From positions 1 to 64,000 of the forward strand of contig CANOCU010000004.1 of assembly GCA_947564645.1 (NCBI GenBank): 64,000 nucleotides of DNA, given 5' to 3'. The position numbers were made by a program, and so were the translations under genes. Of this stretch, positions 45,305-53,381 are shown in pieces (the first letter of the stretch is position 1; each line of letters opens with the position of its first letter). Source of the DNA: an uncultured Lachnospiraceae bacterium. Lineage in GTDB: Bacteria; Bacillota; Clostridia; Lachnospirales; Lachnospiraceae. The notes under the pieces were generated by a model. It ran no database searches and was not told the DNA's origin. It saw only the letters and a list, made by a program, of their open reading frames with translations.

Positions 45305-46153
45305 ATGGAAAGAAAAGAGAAGACACTATCCACTATTTTCACATGTTTTCCGGAAGGAAGGCACAAGGTACTTACAATGAGTTATGACGATGGCAGGACA
45401 TACGACCGCAGGCTTGTAGCTCTCTTTGATCAATACGGTATAAAGGGTACTTTTCATCTTAACGGAGGGACTCTTTTTGGCGGAGCAGAGAGTGACAGGG
45501 TACGGTTTGAGGAGATCAGGGAGCTTTATCAAAGACATGAGGTTTCCTGCCACACTTATACCCATCCTACGATATCCAGATGTCCTCTTTCCCAGGTGGT
45601 GCAGCAGGTGATCGAAGACAGAAAGGTATTGGAAGCAGCCTGCGGTTATCCGGTGCGGGGTATGAGTTATCCGAATGGTTCTTACAGCAAAGACATTATG
45701 CAGATGCTTCCTGCATGCGGGATTGAGTACAGCCGCGTGGTCGGCAATACGGATGATTTCGGATTACCGGAGAATTATCTGGAATGGAAAGCGACTTGTC
45801 ATCACGGCCACAATCTGATGGAAAATGCAGAGCGTTTTCTGGGACTGCATAAGACACAATATCTCTATATGATGTATGTATGGGGACATAGCTATGAGTT
45901 CGGAGACGACGAGAAAGAATGGGCCAGGATAGAAGCGTTTTGCAAATTGATCGGCGGACATGAGGATATCTGGTATGCCACGAATATCGAGATTGTTGAT
46001 TATATGAATGCAGCCGGGAATCTGAAATTTTCAGCGGCCGGGGATATGGCATATAATCCCGGCGCAATTCCGGTATGGATCAGTGTTGACGGAACCGTAT
46101 GGAAGATAGAATCCGGAGAGACGAAGAGATTTTGCCGGCAGGCAGGATTGTGA
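45305..46153 (+). CDS. Polysaccharide deacetylase family protein (CE4/NodB fold)
   Basis: Predicted metal-dependent deacetylase, 282 aa. The NodB motifs are readable: LTMSYDDGRTYD (catalytic and metal Asp), SCHTYTHPTI (metal His pair) and GMSYPNGSYS. There is no signal peptide. ATG 45305 has AAAAGGGGAAACAAC upstream; an alternative ATG at 45239 overlaps the GH115 stop (ATGA) and would add 22 residues. Between a glucuronidase and uxuA, it may remove acetyl groups from xylan-derived oligosaccharides, which is inference. Confidence 0.82.
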   Translation: MERKEKTLSTIFTCFPEGRHKVLTMSYDDGRTYDRRLVALFDQYGIKGTFHLNGGTLFGGAESDRVRFEEIRELYQRHEVSCHTYTHPTISRCPLSQVVQQVIEDRKVLEAACGYPVRGMSYPNGSYSKDIMQMLPACGIEYSRVVGNTDDFGLPENYLEWKATCHHGHNLMENAERFLGLHKTQYLYMMYVWGHSYEFGDDEKEWARIEAFCKLIGGHEDIWYATNIEIVDYMNAAGNLKFSAAGDMAYNPGAIPVWISVDGTVWKIESGETKRFCRQAGL

Positions 46154-46177
46154 CAGGCAGGGGGAAGGAGAGATACT

Positions 46178-47278
46178 ATGGGAATGCAAATGTGTTTTCG
46201 CTGGTACGGCGAGGGAAACGACAACATTAAGCTTTCGGATATCCGGCAGATTCCCGGCGTGACGGGGATTGTCTGGGCGCTCCATGACAAGATGCCGGGC
46301 GAGGTCTGGGAAGTGGAGGAGATCGAGAGGGTGCGCAGGCAGCTTGCGCCCTACGGTTTCAACATGGATGTGGTGGAATCGGTCAATGTCCATGACGATA
46401 TCAAGACAGGCAGGGAGACGAGGGATCAGTATATTGCCAATTATATCCGGACGATCCGGAATCTGTCCGGTTTCGGCGTCAAAGTGATCTGCTATAATTT
46501 CATGCCGGTGTTCGACTGGACGCGCACCGATCTGTTCCATCCGGTGGGAGACGGGTCTACCGCGCTGTATTATGAAGCGGAGAAGATCAAGGAAGATCCG
46601 AAGGAGATGGCGGATTACATCATGAACAATCTAAACGGCATGACCTTTCCGGGATGGGAGCCGGAGCGGATGGCGAAACTGGATGAGTTGTTTGAGGCAT
46701 ACCGTGAGGTCACGAAGGAGAAGTTGTGGGAGAACCTGCGGTATTTTCTGGAGAAGCTGATGCCGGTCTGCCATGAATGTGATATTCGGATGGCGATCCA
46801 TATGGACGATCCGCCATGGGATATCTTCGGACTGCCCCGCCTGCTGGTGGATGAAGCGTCGGTGGACAGATTCTTGAAGCTGGTGGATGACCCGTATAAC
46901 TGTCTGACACTGTGTTCCGGCAGCCTGGGCGCCAACCCCGAGAATGATGTGGCCGCGATTGTGCGCAGGCACTGCGATCGGATCGCCTTCGCCCATATCC
47001 GCAATGTGAAGCACTTCCCGAACGGGGACTTCTCGGAGGCAAGCCACAGGGACTGTGACGGAGATACAGGGATCCTGGAGATTGTGAAGGCTTATCATGA
47101 CGGCGGCTTCACGGGATATATCCGGCCTGACCATGGCAGGCATCTGTGGGGCGAGGGCCCGGGTAATGTGCGCCCCGGCTATGGACTGTACGACAGAGCC
47201 TTGGGAATCATGTATTTGTGGGGGATTTGGGATATGCTGGATAAGCTGGAGAAAGAGAAGCAGAAGGAAGAGTCATGA
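46178..47278 (+). CDS. uxuA: Mannonate dehydratase
   Basis: Converts D-mannonate to 2-keto-3-deoxygluconate, 366 aa. The family start MQMCFRWYGEGNDNIKLSDI is followed by GVTGIVWALHDKMPGEVW, CYNFMPVFDWTRTDL, AIHMDDPPWDIFGLPR (metal site), CSGSLGANPEND, FAHIRNVK and YIRPDHGRHLWGE. Length and all metal-binding regions are normal. A GGGGGAAGGAGAGATACT ribosome-binding site precedes ATG. It lies 24 bp after the deacetylase and 25 bp before uxuB. Confidence 0.97.
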   Translation: MGMQMCFRWYGEGNDNIKLSDIRQIPGVTGIVWALHDKMPGEVWEVEEIERVRRQLAPYGFNMDVVESVNVHDDIKTGRETRDQYIANYIRTIRNLSGFGVKVICYNFMPVFDWTRTDLFHPVGDGSTALYYEAEKIKEDPKEMADYIMNNLNGMTFPGWEPERMAKLDELFEAYREVTKEKLWENLRYFLEKLMPVCHECDIRMAIHMDDPPWDIFGLPRLLVDEASVDRFLKLVDDPYNCLTLCSGSLGANPENDVAAIVRRHCDRIAFAHIRNVKHFPNGDFSEASHRDCDGDTGILEIVKAYHDGGFTGYIRPDHGRHLWGEGPGNVRPGYGLYDRALGIMYLWGIWDMLDKLEKEKQKEES

Positions 47279-47303
47279 AAGAAGCGCAGAAAAGGAGTAG
47301 ACG

Positions 47304-48887
47304 ATGAAATTACTGGATATAAAAGGCGGCATCGACCCGGAGTGGGCAGCCAAAGGCTATGAGATGCCTGAATTTGATATCGGGACAGTGCGCGCCAGAA
47401 CTCATGAGCAGCCTGCCTGGGTGCACTTCGGGGCGGGAAATATTTTCAGGGCGTTTCCGGCGGCCGTCCTGCAGCAGGCGCTTAATGCCGGCGCCTGCGA
47501 CAGAGGCGTTATCGTGGCGGAGGGATTCGACTATGAGATCATCGATCGGGCATACCGCCCCTATGATAACTTAAGTCTGTTGGTCTGCCTGCAGTCCGAC
47601 GGGACGATCCGGAAGAAGGTCATCGCCTCAGTCACGGAGAGCCTGAAGGCGGATCCGCAGTTTGACGGCGACTGGAAACGGCTGAAGGAGATCTTTACCA
47701 GTCCGGGCCTGCAGATGGTTTCCTTTACAATCACGGAGAAGGGCTATGCGGTGTCGTCTGACGATCTTACCCGGGGCCTAGAACCGGCTCTGATCATGGG
47801 GAAGGTGACGGCGCTGCTCTATGAGCGGTATCTGGCAGGCGCGCTGCCGGTCACTTTACAGAGCATGGACAACTGTTCCCACAACGGAGACAAGGTGAAG
47901 GCGGCGGTGACGGCCTATGCTTCCGAATGGGCCGCAGATGGGATTGTCCCACAGGCTTTCCTGTCCTATGTGCAGGATCCTGAGAAGGTGTCCTATCCCT
48001 GGAGCATGATCGACAAGATCACGCCTCGTCCGGACGAAAAGGTGCGACAGATGCTTCTGGCGGACGGATTTGAGGATGCGCAGACCATTGTGACGGACAA
48101 ACGTACTTACACGGCACCCTTCGTCAATGCGGAGGAGACCGAGTATCTGGTGGTGGAGGATGCCTATGTGAACGGCCGTCCGCCGCTCCATGCGGGCGGA
48201 GTGCTCTATACCGACAGAGAGACCGTGGACCGGGTGGAGAGGATGAAGGTCTGTACCTGTCTGAATCCGCTGCATACGGCGATGGCGCTCTTCGGCTGCC
48301 TGCTGGGGTATGATCTGATCTCTGCGGAGATGAAAGACGAAGATATTAAAGAACTGGTCACAAAGCTGGGCCGGATGGAAGCGATGCCGGTCGTGACGGA
48401 TCCCGGGGTGTTGCAGCCGGAGGAATTTATTACCGCGGTGCTGGAGCGGCGGCTGCCCAATCCTTTCATGCCCGATGCACCTCAGAGGATCGCCACGGAC
48501 ACCAGCCAGAAGCTGCCGATCCGATTCGGGGAGACGATCAGGGCTTATAAAGAGCAGGGAAGGAATATGGATGAACTGGTACTGATCCCGCTTGTGCTGG
48601 CCGGGTATGCCCGTTATCTGAAAGGAATCGACGACACCGGAAACCGCTTCGAGCCGTCTCCGGATCCGCTGCTTGCGGAATTGCGGGACATGGTCTCATC
48701 CCTTGACGTCTCGGAAGAAGCACAGGATTTCTCCTGTCTGAAGAAACTGTACGGCCGGCAGGATGTATTCGGTGTGGATCTGTATGCGGCAGGCCTGGGA
48801 GAGCGGATCGAGAAGATGGCGGAGGAACTTTTCGCCGGCCCGGGGGCGGTGCGTCGGACGCTGCACAGGTATGTTTCGGAGAGGTAA
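47304..48887 (+). CDS. uxuB: Fructuronate reductase (D-mannonate oxidoreductase)
   Basis: NAD-dependent reduction of fructuronate to mannonate, 527 aa, polyol-dehydrogenase family. Visible are WVHFGAGNIFRAFPAAVLQQ (Rossmann start), SFTITEKGYAV, LQSMDNCSHNGDKV, the catalytic Lys region MIDKITPRP, and CLNPLHTAMALFGCLLGY. It is distinct from uxaB at 54982. A 55-bp stretch of its 3' end (48729-48783) is matched at 49861-49915 with only synonymous changes. The ribosome-binding site is AAAAGGAGTAGACG. Confidence 0.94.
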   Translation: MKLLDIKGGIDPEWAAKGYEMPEFDIGTVRARTHEQPAWVHFGAGNIFRAFPAAVLQQALNAGACDRGVIVAEGFDYEIIDRAYRPYDNLSLLVCLQSDGTIRKKVIASVTESLKADPQFDGDWKRLKEIFTSPGLQMVSFTITEKGYAVSSDDLTRGLEPALIMGKVTALLYERYLAGALPVTLQSMDNCSHNGDKVKAAVTAYASEWAADGIVPQAFLSYVQDPEKVSYPWSMIDKITPRPDEKVRQMLLADGFEDAQTIVTDKRTYTAPFVNAEETEYLVVEDAYVNGRPPLHAGGVLYTDRETVDRVERMKVCTCLNPLHTAMALFGCLLGYDLISAEMKDEDIKELVTKLGRMEAMPVVTDPGVLQPEEFITAVLERRLPNPFMPDAPQRIATDTSQKLPIRFGETIRAYKEQGRNMDELVLIPLVLAGYARYLKGIDDTGNRFEPSPDPLLAELRDMVSSLDVSEEAQDFSCLKKLYGRQDVFGVDLYAAGLGERIEKMAEELFAGPGAVRRTLHRYVSER

Positions 48888-48914
48888 GAGAGTAACGTTA
48901 TAGGGGGATACATT

Positions 48915-49844
48915 ATGGATTATAGCAGAAAAATATCGGAACGATTATGGAATATGCCGGATAAAGGTGAATTGGAAAGCCGCCGCGAAGCAACCTATAT
49001 GGATGACATTATCCAGAAGAGTCATATAGAAAAAGAACTGCTCTCACATTTGGACGGAATAAAGACAGTGTTTGACGGCGGTGCGGGATGTGGAAGATTT
49101 TCCATTCTCCTTGCAAAAAAGGGCTGCGAGGTTACCCATTTTGATCTGTCGCAGCCTATGATCGATAAGGCAAAGGAATTGGCGGCAAAGGAAGGCGTTC
49201 TTGACAAAATAACCTTTGTGAACGGCGCCCTGGAGGATCTAAAGGGGTTCGGCGATAAAACCTTCGATCTGGTAATTTCCTTTGATGCCCCTGTTTCGTA
49301 TACTTATCCCAATCAGAAAAAGGTTATCGGTGAACTGGTACGTATTTGCCGCAAACAAATTATGATCAGTGTATCGAGCCGTTTGGGTTCTCTTCCCTAT
49401 TTGGCGAATCCAATACAAAAATGTCAATTTATATTAGATGAAACCTGTGATGATCCTTTTGTAAAATGGTGCATTGATCATAAGGAAAATGCAATCGAAG
49501 CATATCACTTCAACAAGGATGCTGCCATGAATCTGTACAAGGAAGGGCTTATGGGAGGGGAGAGTGAGATTGCCGAATATGAAAACGGAGGCACACCGTG
49601 GTGCATCACATATACTTTTATGCCGGATGAGTTAGAGGACATATTGAAACAATACGGCGTCAAAAATATTAAACTGGCAGGTCCCGGGGCATATGCAAGA
49701 ACACTTCCGAGAGAATTGCTTGTGAAGATTATGAATGATCCAAAACAGCGTTCTGACTTCCTGGATTTTTGCCACGATTATGACTCTAATCCGTTCGTAT
49801 GCGGCATGGGAAAAGATAACCTGTTTGCCCGGGGCGAATTATGA
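48915..49844 (+). CDS. Class I SAM-dependent methyltransferase
   Basis: Methyltransferase of 309 aa with motif I VFDGGAGCGRFSILLAKKG, the acidic ribose contact VTHFDLSQPM, motif FVNGALEDL and FDLVISFDAPVSYTYP. The substrate is unknown. It is more A/T-rich in codon use than uxuB upstream. It is flanked on the left by intact uxuB and on the right by a fragment of a second uxuB. This suggests it came to this place by recombination rather than being part of the uronate pathway. Confidence 0.88.
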   Translation: MDYSRKISERLWNMPDKGELESRREATYMDDIIQKSHIEKELLSHLDGIKTVFDGGAGCGRFSILLAKKGCEVTHFDLSQPMIDKAKELAAKEGVLDKITFVNGALEDLKGFGDKTFDLVISFDAPVSYTYPNQKKVIGELVRICRKQIMISVSSRLGSLPYLANPIQKCQFILDETCDDPFVKWCIDHKENAIEAYHFNKDAAMNLYKEGLMGGESEIAEYENGGTPWCITYTFMPDELEDILKQYGVKNIKLAGPGAYARTLPRELLVKIMNDPKQRSDFLDFCHDYDSNPFVCGMGKDNLFARGEL

Positions 49845-49860
49845 TGCTTGAAGAAGGAAC

Positions 49861-49915
49861 TTCTCCTGTCTGAAGAAGCTTTACGGCCGGCAGGATGTAT
49901 TCGGCGTGGATCTGT
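49861..49915 (+). pseudogene. 55-bp remnant of a second uxuB
   Basis: It matches 48729-48783 at 52 of 55 positions. In the UxuB frame it encodes SCLKKLYGRQDVFGVDL, and the three differences (AAA/AAG, CTG/CTT, GGT/GGC) are all synonymous. The fragment therefore came from a selected, divergent copy rather than a fresh duplication. It now also forms, on the other strand, the last codons of the TPR-like gene. Confidence 0.8.
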
Positions 49916-50399
49916 CAGGACCTAATGCATATATCATGTTCAGTCCCGATCTTGCCATCTCGCTGTCGGGGAACTGGCGTAAGGCTTTTTCATAGTATTC
50001 AACAGCTTTTGGGCCGTTTCCTGCCTGTGCATGGCAGAATGCAGCGTTGACCAGAGCCATTTCCGTATAGGAGAGTCTGCTGGAAGATAGTAAGACCAGG
50101 AAACGATACCGGTCGACCCAGGGATGCCGCATGAAAAATGCATAGCTTTTATCAAATTCGGCGATCGCCTGCAGGTAATCGCCGGCTTTATATGCATGTA
50201 TGGCTTTTCTGTGATTACGGGGAACAAGATTTCTTAGCAGGATAAATGCACCCAGATAGAAGCACAGCGCCAGATTGAGAGCATCCGTATAGGACGTAAT
50301 AAAAATATGAAAGACTGCAGCAAGGATAACGATTAGGAGAAACTGCAAAACGACAGAAATCCATGCGATTCGGCGTACGATCATTTTATTCGATGACAT
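49881..50399 (-). CDS. Membrane protein with TPR-like repeats, chimeric C-terminus
   Basis: Protein of 172 aa. Two hydrophobic segments lie near the N-terminus (IAWISVVLQFLLIVILAAVF and ALNLALCFYLGAFILL), followed by a soluble part with tetratricopeptide-like helices (AYKAGDYLQAIAEFDKSYAF, NAAFCHAQAGNGPKAVEYYE, then KALRQFPDSEMARSGLNMIY). The role is unknown. The start follows AAAGGAGCACACAAAT. The last ~11 residues (DRSTPNTSCRP) are read from the antisense strand of a uxuB remnant, so the native end was lost by a deletion. Confidence 0.78.
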   Translation of the reverse strand: MSSNKMIVRRIAWISVVLQFLLIVILAAVFHIFITSYTDALNLALCFYLGAFILLRNLVPRNHRKAIHAYKAGDYLQAIAEFDKSYAFFMRHPWVDRYRFLVLLSSSRLSYTEMALVNAAFCHAQAGNGPKAVEYYEKALRQFPDSEMARSGLNMIYALGPDRSTPNTSCRP

Positions 50400-50463
50400 A
50401 TTTGTGTGCTCCTTTAGGTCTAAATAGTTATGGATATAAGACAAATACAGGCGAAGCTTCCGG

Positions 50464-50500
50464 CACCTGCCAAAGCCGTACGTGAAAGCTTTGGCAGGTG
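50464..50500 (-). terminator. Hairpin downstream of uxaC
   Basis: A perfect 13-bp stem (CACCTGCCAAAGC at 50464-50476 with 50488-50500) and 11-nt loop, 17 bp past the uxaC stop. It lacks a T-run, so it may be a Rho-dependent or processing structure instead of a classical terminator. Confidence 0.5.
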
Positions 50501-50517
50501 TGGAACAACATTCAAAT

Positions 50518-51924
50518 TTACAGATCAAACCCGAAATATTTCACTGCATTGTCATAACAGATCCCTTTCACGATCTTTTCCAGTACTTTCTCGTCATAAG
50601 GATATTCGCCGTCTTCCACCAGGCCGCCGATCAGGTCGCAGAGGATGCGGCGGAAGTATTCGTGTCTGGTGTAGGAGAGGAAGCTTCTGGAATCGGTGAG
50701 CATTCCCACGAAATTCGCAAGCATTCCCAGATTTGCCAGTGAGGTCATCTGCTCGGTCATTCCGGCCTTGTGGTCGTTGAACCACCACGCGGAGCCGTGC
50801 TGCAGCTTGCCCACGGCGGAAGCATCCTGGAAACTGCCGATCACGGAGTCGATGACGGTATTGTCATTCGGATTCAGGGAATATAAGATCGTTTTGGGCA
50901 GTTCGTCCGTGGACGAGAGTGCGTTGAGGAAGCCCACGAGCTGGTCGGCAGGCGCATAGGTACTGATGCAGTCGTATCCGGTGTCGGGGCCGAGTCTGTC
51001 GAACATGACGCTGTTGTTATTGCGGCTGCAGCCAAAGTGGAGCTGCATTACCCAGCCCAGACGGTGGTATTCCCGGCCCAGGAAAAGCATCAGGGCAGTC
51101 TTGTAACCGGCAATTTCCTTAAGGGTAAGCGGTTCGCCGCGCAGCCCCTTCTCAAATACCGTTTCCGCTTCGGCATCGCTGACAGGCGTGTACATCACAT
51201 AGTCAAGGCCATGGTCAGACACCAGGCAGCCTCTCTTATGGAAAAATTCCATACGGCTCCTCAGGGCGGCCTTTAAGTCTTCCAGGGTGTTGAGCGCGAT
51301 ACCGCTTACTGCTTCCAGACGTCTGACATAATCGGCGAAAGCGGGGGCGTTCACGTTCACGGCCTTATCCGGACGCCAGGCCGGAAGCACCTGCACATCG
51401 AAGCTGCCGTCCTCTCTGATCTTATCATGCCATTCCAGGGAATCTGCCGGATCGTCCGTGGTACATAGCAGCGTGACGCCGGACTGTCTGATCAGGCCGC
51501 GGACGCTCATCTGCGGCTCGGACAGCTTCGCATTGCAAAGCTGCCATACCTCCTCGGCAGTTTCGCTGTTTAAATGTCCATAATAGCCGAAATACCGCTG
51601 CAGTTCCAGATGGGACCAGTGATACAGGGGATTGCCGATCAGCTTCTCCAGGGTTTCGGCCCATTTCTGGAACTTCTCCCTGGCCGGGGCATCACCGGTG
51701 ATATAATACTCATCGATGCCGTTAGCGCGCATCTGCCGCCATTTGTAATGATCGCCGCCAAGCCAGACCTGCGTGATATCGGTAAACTGTCTGTCCTGCG
51801 CGATCTCCTGCGGACTGATATGGCAGTGATAGTCCAGAATGGGCATATGCGCTGCGAAATCATGGTAGAGTTTTCTGGCGCATTCCGTGTGCAGTAAAAA
51901 GTTTTCATCCATAAAAGTTTTCAT
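50518..51924 (-). CDS. uxaC: Glucuronate (uronate) isomerase
   Basis: Isomerises D-glucuronate to fructuronate and D-galacturonate to tagaturonate, 468 aa, normal length. Amidohydrolase-fold signatures: PILDYHCHISPQEIAQD (metal His pair), ITQVWLGGDHYKWRQMRANG, LLCTTDDPADSLEWH, SDHGLDYVMY, VMQLHFGCSRNNN. The ribosome-binding site is AAAGGACACGAC. It lies 81 bp downstream of the LacI gene on the same strand, so LacI-uxaC are probably one unit facing away from uxaAB. Confidence 0.97.
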   Translation of the reverse strand: MKTFMDENFLLHTECARKLYHDFAAHMPILDYHCHISPQEIAQDRQFTDITQVWLGGDHYKWRQMRANGIDEYYITGDAPAREKFQKWAETLEKLIGNPLYHWSHLELQRYFGYYGHLNSETAEEVWQLCNAKLSEPQMSVRGLIRQSGVTLLCTTDDPADSLEWHDKIREDGSFDVQVLPAWRPDKAVNVNAPAFADYVRRLEAVSGIALNTLEDLKAALRSRMEFFHKRGCLVSDHGLDYVMYTPVSDAEAETVFEKGLRGEPLTLKEIAGYKTALMLFLGREYHRLGWVMQLHFGCSRNNNSVMFDRLGPDTGYDCISTYAPADQLVGFLNALSSTDELPKTILYSLNPNDNTVIDSVIGSFQDASAVGKLQHGSAWWFNDHKAGMTEQMTSLANLGMLANFVGMLTDSRSFLSYTRHEYFRRILCDLIGGLVEDGEYPYDEKVLEKIVKGICYDNAVKYFGFDL

Positions 51925-52005
51925 TGTGTCGTGTCCTTTCTTTGTTTTCCTGTTTGACAGGAACGTTTCCTTGTCCGTGTTCTACCTGTTGTTTACCGGG
52001 CGGGG

Positions 52006-53001
52006 TCAGAAATCGGTGGTGGATCGTCTGACCAGATGGCATTTGACCAGCTGCCTGCGTTTGACGGTGTTGCCGCCGAGCAATGCCATGACGGAGTCGA
52101 TGGTAGTCCTGCACAGCACCTCAACCCGGGTGTCGATGGTGGTAAGTTCCGGCTCACAGCAGATGGAAAGCTCGGAATTGTTACAGCCGATGACGCTGAT
52201 CTCTCCCGGCACGTGAAGTCCCCTGGCATGGAGATATTTCAGGGCGCCGACGGCAAGCTCGTCTGTGGCGGCGATCACGCTGTCGAAGTGCAGGCCGCGT
52301 CTGCGAAACAGCAGATCCCTGACGGCGTAGACTGCGTTTTCCGGATAGAGGATGAGTTCCTGGTCGACGGGGAGGCCGTGGGCCTTTAGCGCGCTTCCGT
52401 ATCCTTCCAGTTTGCGCATGGCGCTGCAGGAGCGGGAGTTGGAGAGAAAAAGGATCCTGCTTTTTCCCGCAAAGAGCAGCTCTTCGGCCGCGTCATAGAC
52501 CGCCTGCCGGTCATCGGCCAGCACGCTGTAGATATTGTCGCCGTCAAGACTGCCGTTGATGAGAAAAACGGGAAGTCTGACGGCCGCATTGTGCAGATAG
52601 CTGCCCTGTTCCGGTGTGTCATAAGTGTAGTCGGAGCCGACCATGATCAGAGCGTCGATCTGCTTCTTCAGAATGCGTTCTACCGCCTGCTGTTTATCCT
52701 CCTCGTCATAGCCGCTGCAGTAGAGGATACAGTCATAGCCATACCCCTGCAGGTTCTTCTCCAGATAGGAAACGGCCCTCGCCATGTAGATATCCGCCAC
52801 GTCAGGACAGACGATCCCCACGGTATGCATGGAACCGAGGCCAAGGCCGCGGGCAAAGACGTTGGGCGTATAGTCGTGATCTGCCATGATCCGGCGCACC
52901 TTCTCTTTGGTCTGGTCGCTGACTTTCGGGTTGTCGTTTACGACGCGGGATACGGTGGCGATGGACACGCCTGCTAGCTTTGCGATGTCATAAATGTTCA
53001 T
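52006..53001 (-). CDS. LacI family transcriptional regulator of uronate genes
   Basis: DNA-binding repressor of 331 aa. The N-terminal helix-turn-helix is MNIYDIAKLAGVSIATVSRV with the hinge helix RRIMADHDYTPNVFARGLG. The periplasmic-binding-like effector domain follows (TVGIVCPDVADIYMARAVSY; VIAATDELAVGALKYLHARG). ATG 53001 aligns with the family start. It lies between uxaC and divergent uxaA, and two perfect palindromes of the LacI-operator type occur in the intergenic region. This fits autoregulation and control of uxaAB, with a uronate metabolite as probable inducer. Confidence 0.92.
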   Translation of the reverse strand: MNIYDIAKLAGVSIATVSRVVNDNPKVSDQTKEKVRRIMADHDYTPNVFARGLGLGSMHTVGIVCPDVADIYMARAVSYLEKNLQGYGYDCILYCSGYDEEDKQQAVERILKKQIDALIMVGSDYTYDTPEQGSYLHNAAVRLPVFLINGSLDGDNIYSVLADDRQAVYDAAEELLFAGKSRILFLSNSRSCSAMRKLEGYGSALKAHGLPVDQELILYPENAVYAVRDLLFRRRGLHFDSVIAATDELAVGALKYLHARGLHVPGEISVIGCNNSELSICCEPELTTIDTRVEVLCRTTIDSVMALLGGNTVKRRQLVKCHLVRRSTTDF

Positions 53002-53089
53002 GAATACGGGGATCCTTCCTTGTAAATCGTCCGGCACCGGGTACCCGGCAGGGTATCCTGCGGTATATAGCGGGCATATTGTGAAGAGG

Positions 53090-53107
53090 GATGTAAACGT
53101 TTACATC
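53090..53107. promoter_or_regulatory. LacI-type operator 1
   Basis: A perfect 18-bp palindrome, GATGTAAACGTTTACATC, 89 bp upstream of the LacI start. The central CG and flanking ACGTT pattern are typical of LacI/GalR/CcpA-family sites. It could be bound by the local regulator or by CcpA. Confidence 0.8.
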
Positions 53108-53227
53108 ATATAAGTATTATACCATCTGTGCCGGGGAACACAATGATTATTTTATGGTGAGATTAGACAATATTGTATTGAGAAATTTAGACAATACAAC
53201 GAAAACATAAAGAATAGAGAGAAAACA

Positions 53228-53256
53228 TTGACTTTTTTTACCGGAAAAGCTAAATT
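53228..53256 (+). promoter_or_regulatory. uxaA promoter
   Basis: TTGACT (53228-53233), a 17-bp spacer and TAAATT (53251-53256). The start point would fall within operator 2. Confidence 0.7.
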
Positions 53257-53258
53257 AT

Positions 53259-53274
53259 ATGTAAGCGCTTACAT
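53259..53274. promoter_or_regulatory. LacI-type operator 2
   Basis: A perfect 16-bp palindrome ATGTAAGCGCTTACAT immediately downstream of the uxaA -10, where bound repressor would block initiation. It shares the ATGTAA.CG.TTACAT skeleton with operator 1, 152 bp away, so looping is possible. Confidence 0.8.
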
Positions 53275-53381
53275 TGCTGACCGGTATACGCTACGATCAT
53301 GATCCTGCGTGTAAGGTGTGGAGTATGATCGTGGATTATACGGATCAGCTGTTGGTCTTGGACAAACTATGAGGAAGGTAG

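Noticed and set aside
50464-50500. Hairpin downstream of uxaC as a third copy of the dispersed repeat.
   Set aside because: It shares only AGCTTTGGCAG-like bases with copy B and lacks the conserved GTCGTTAAC end.
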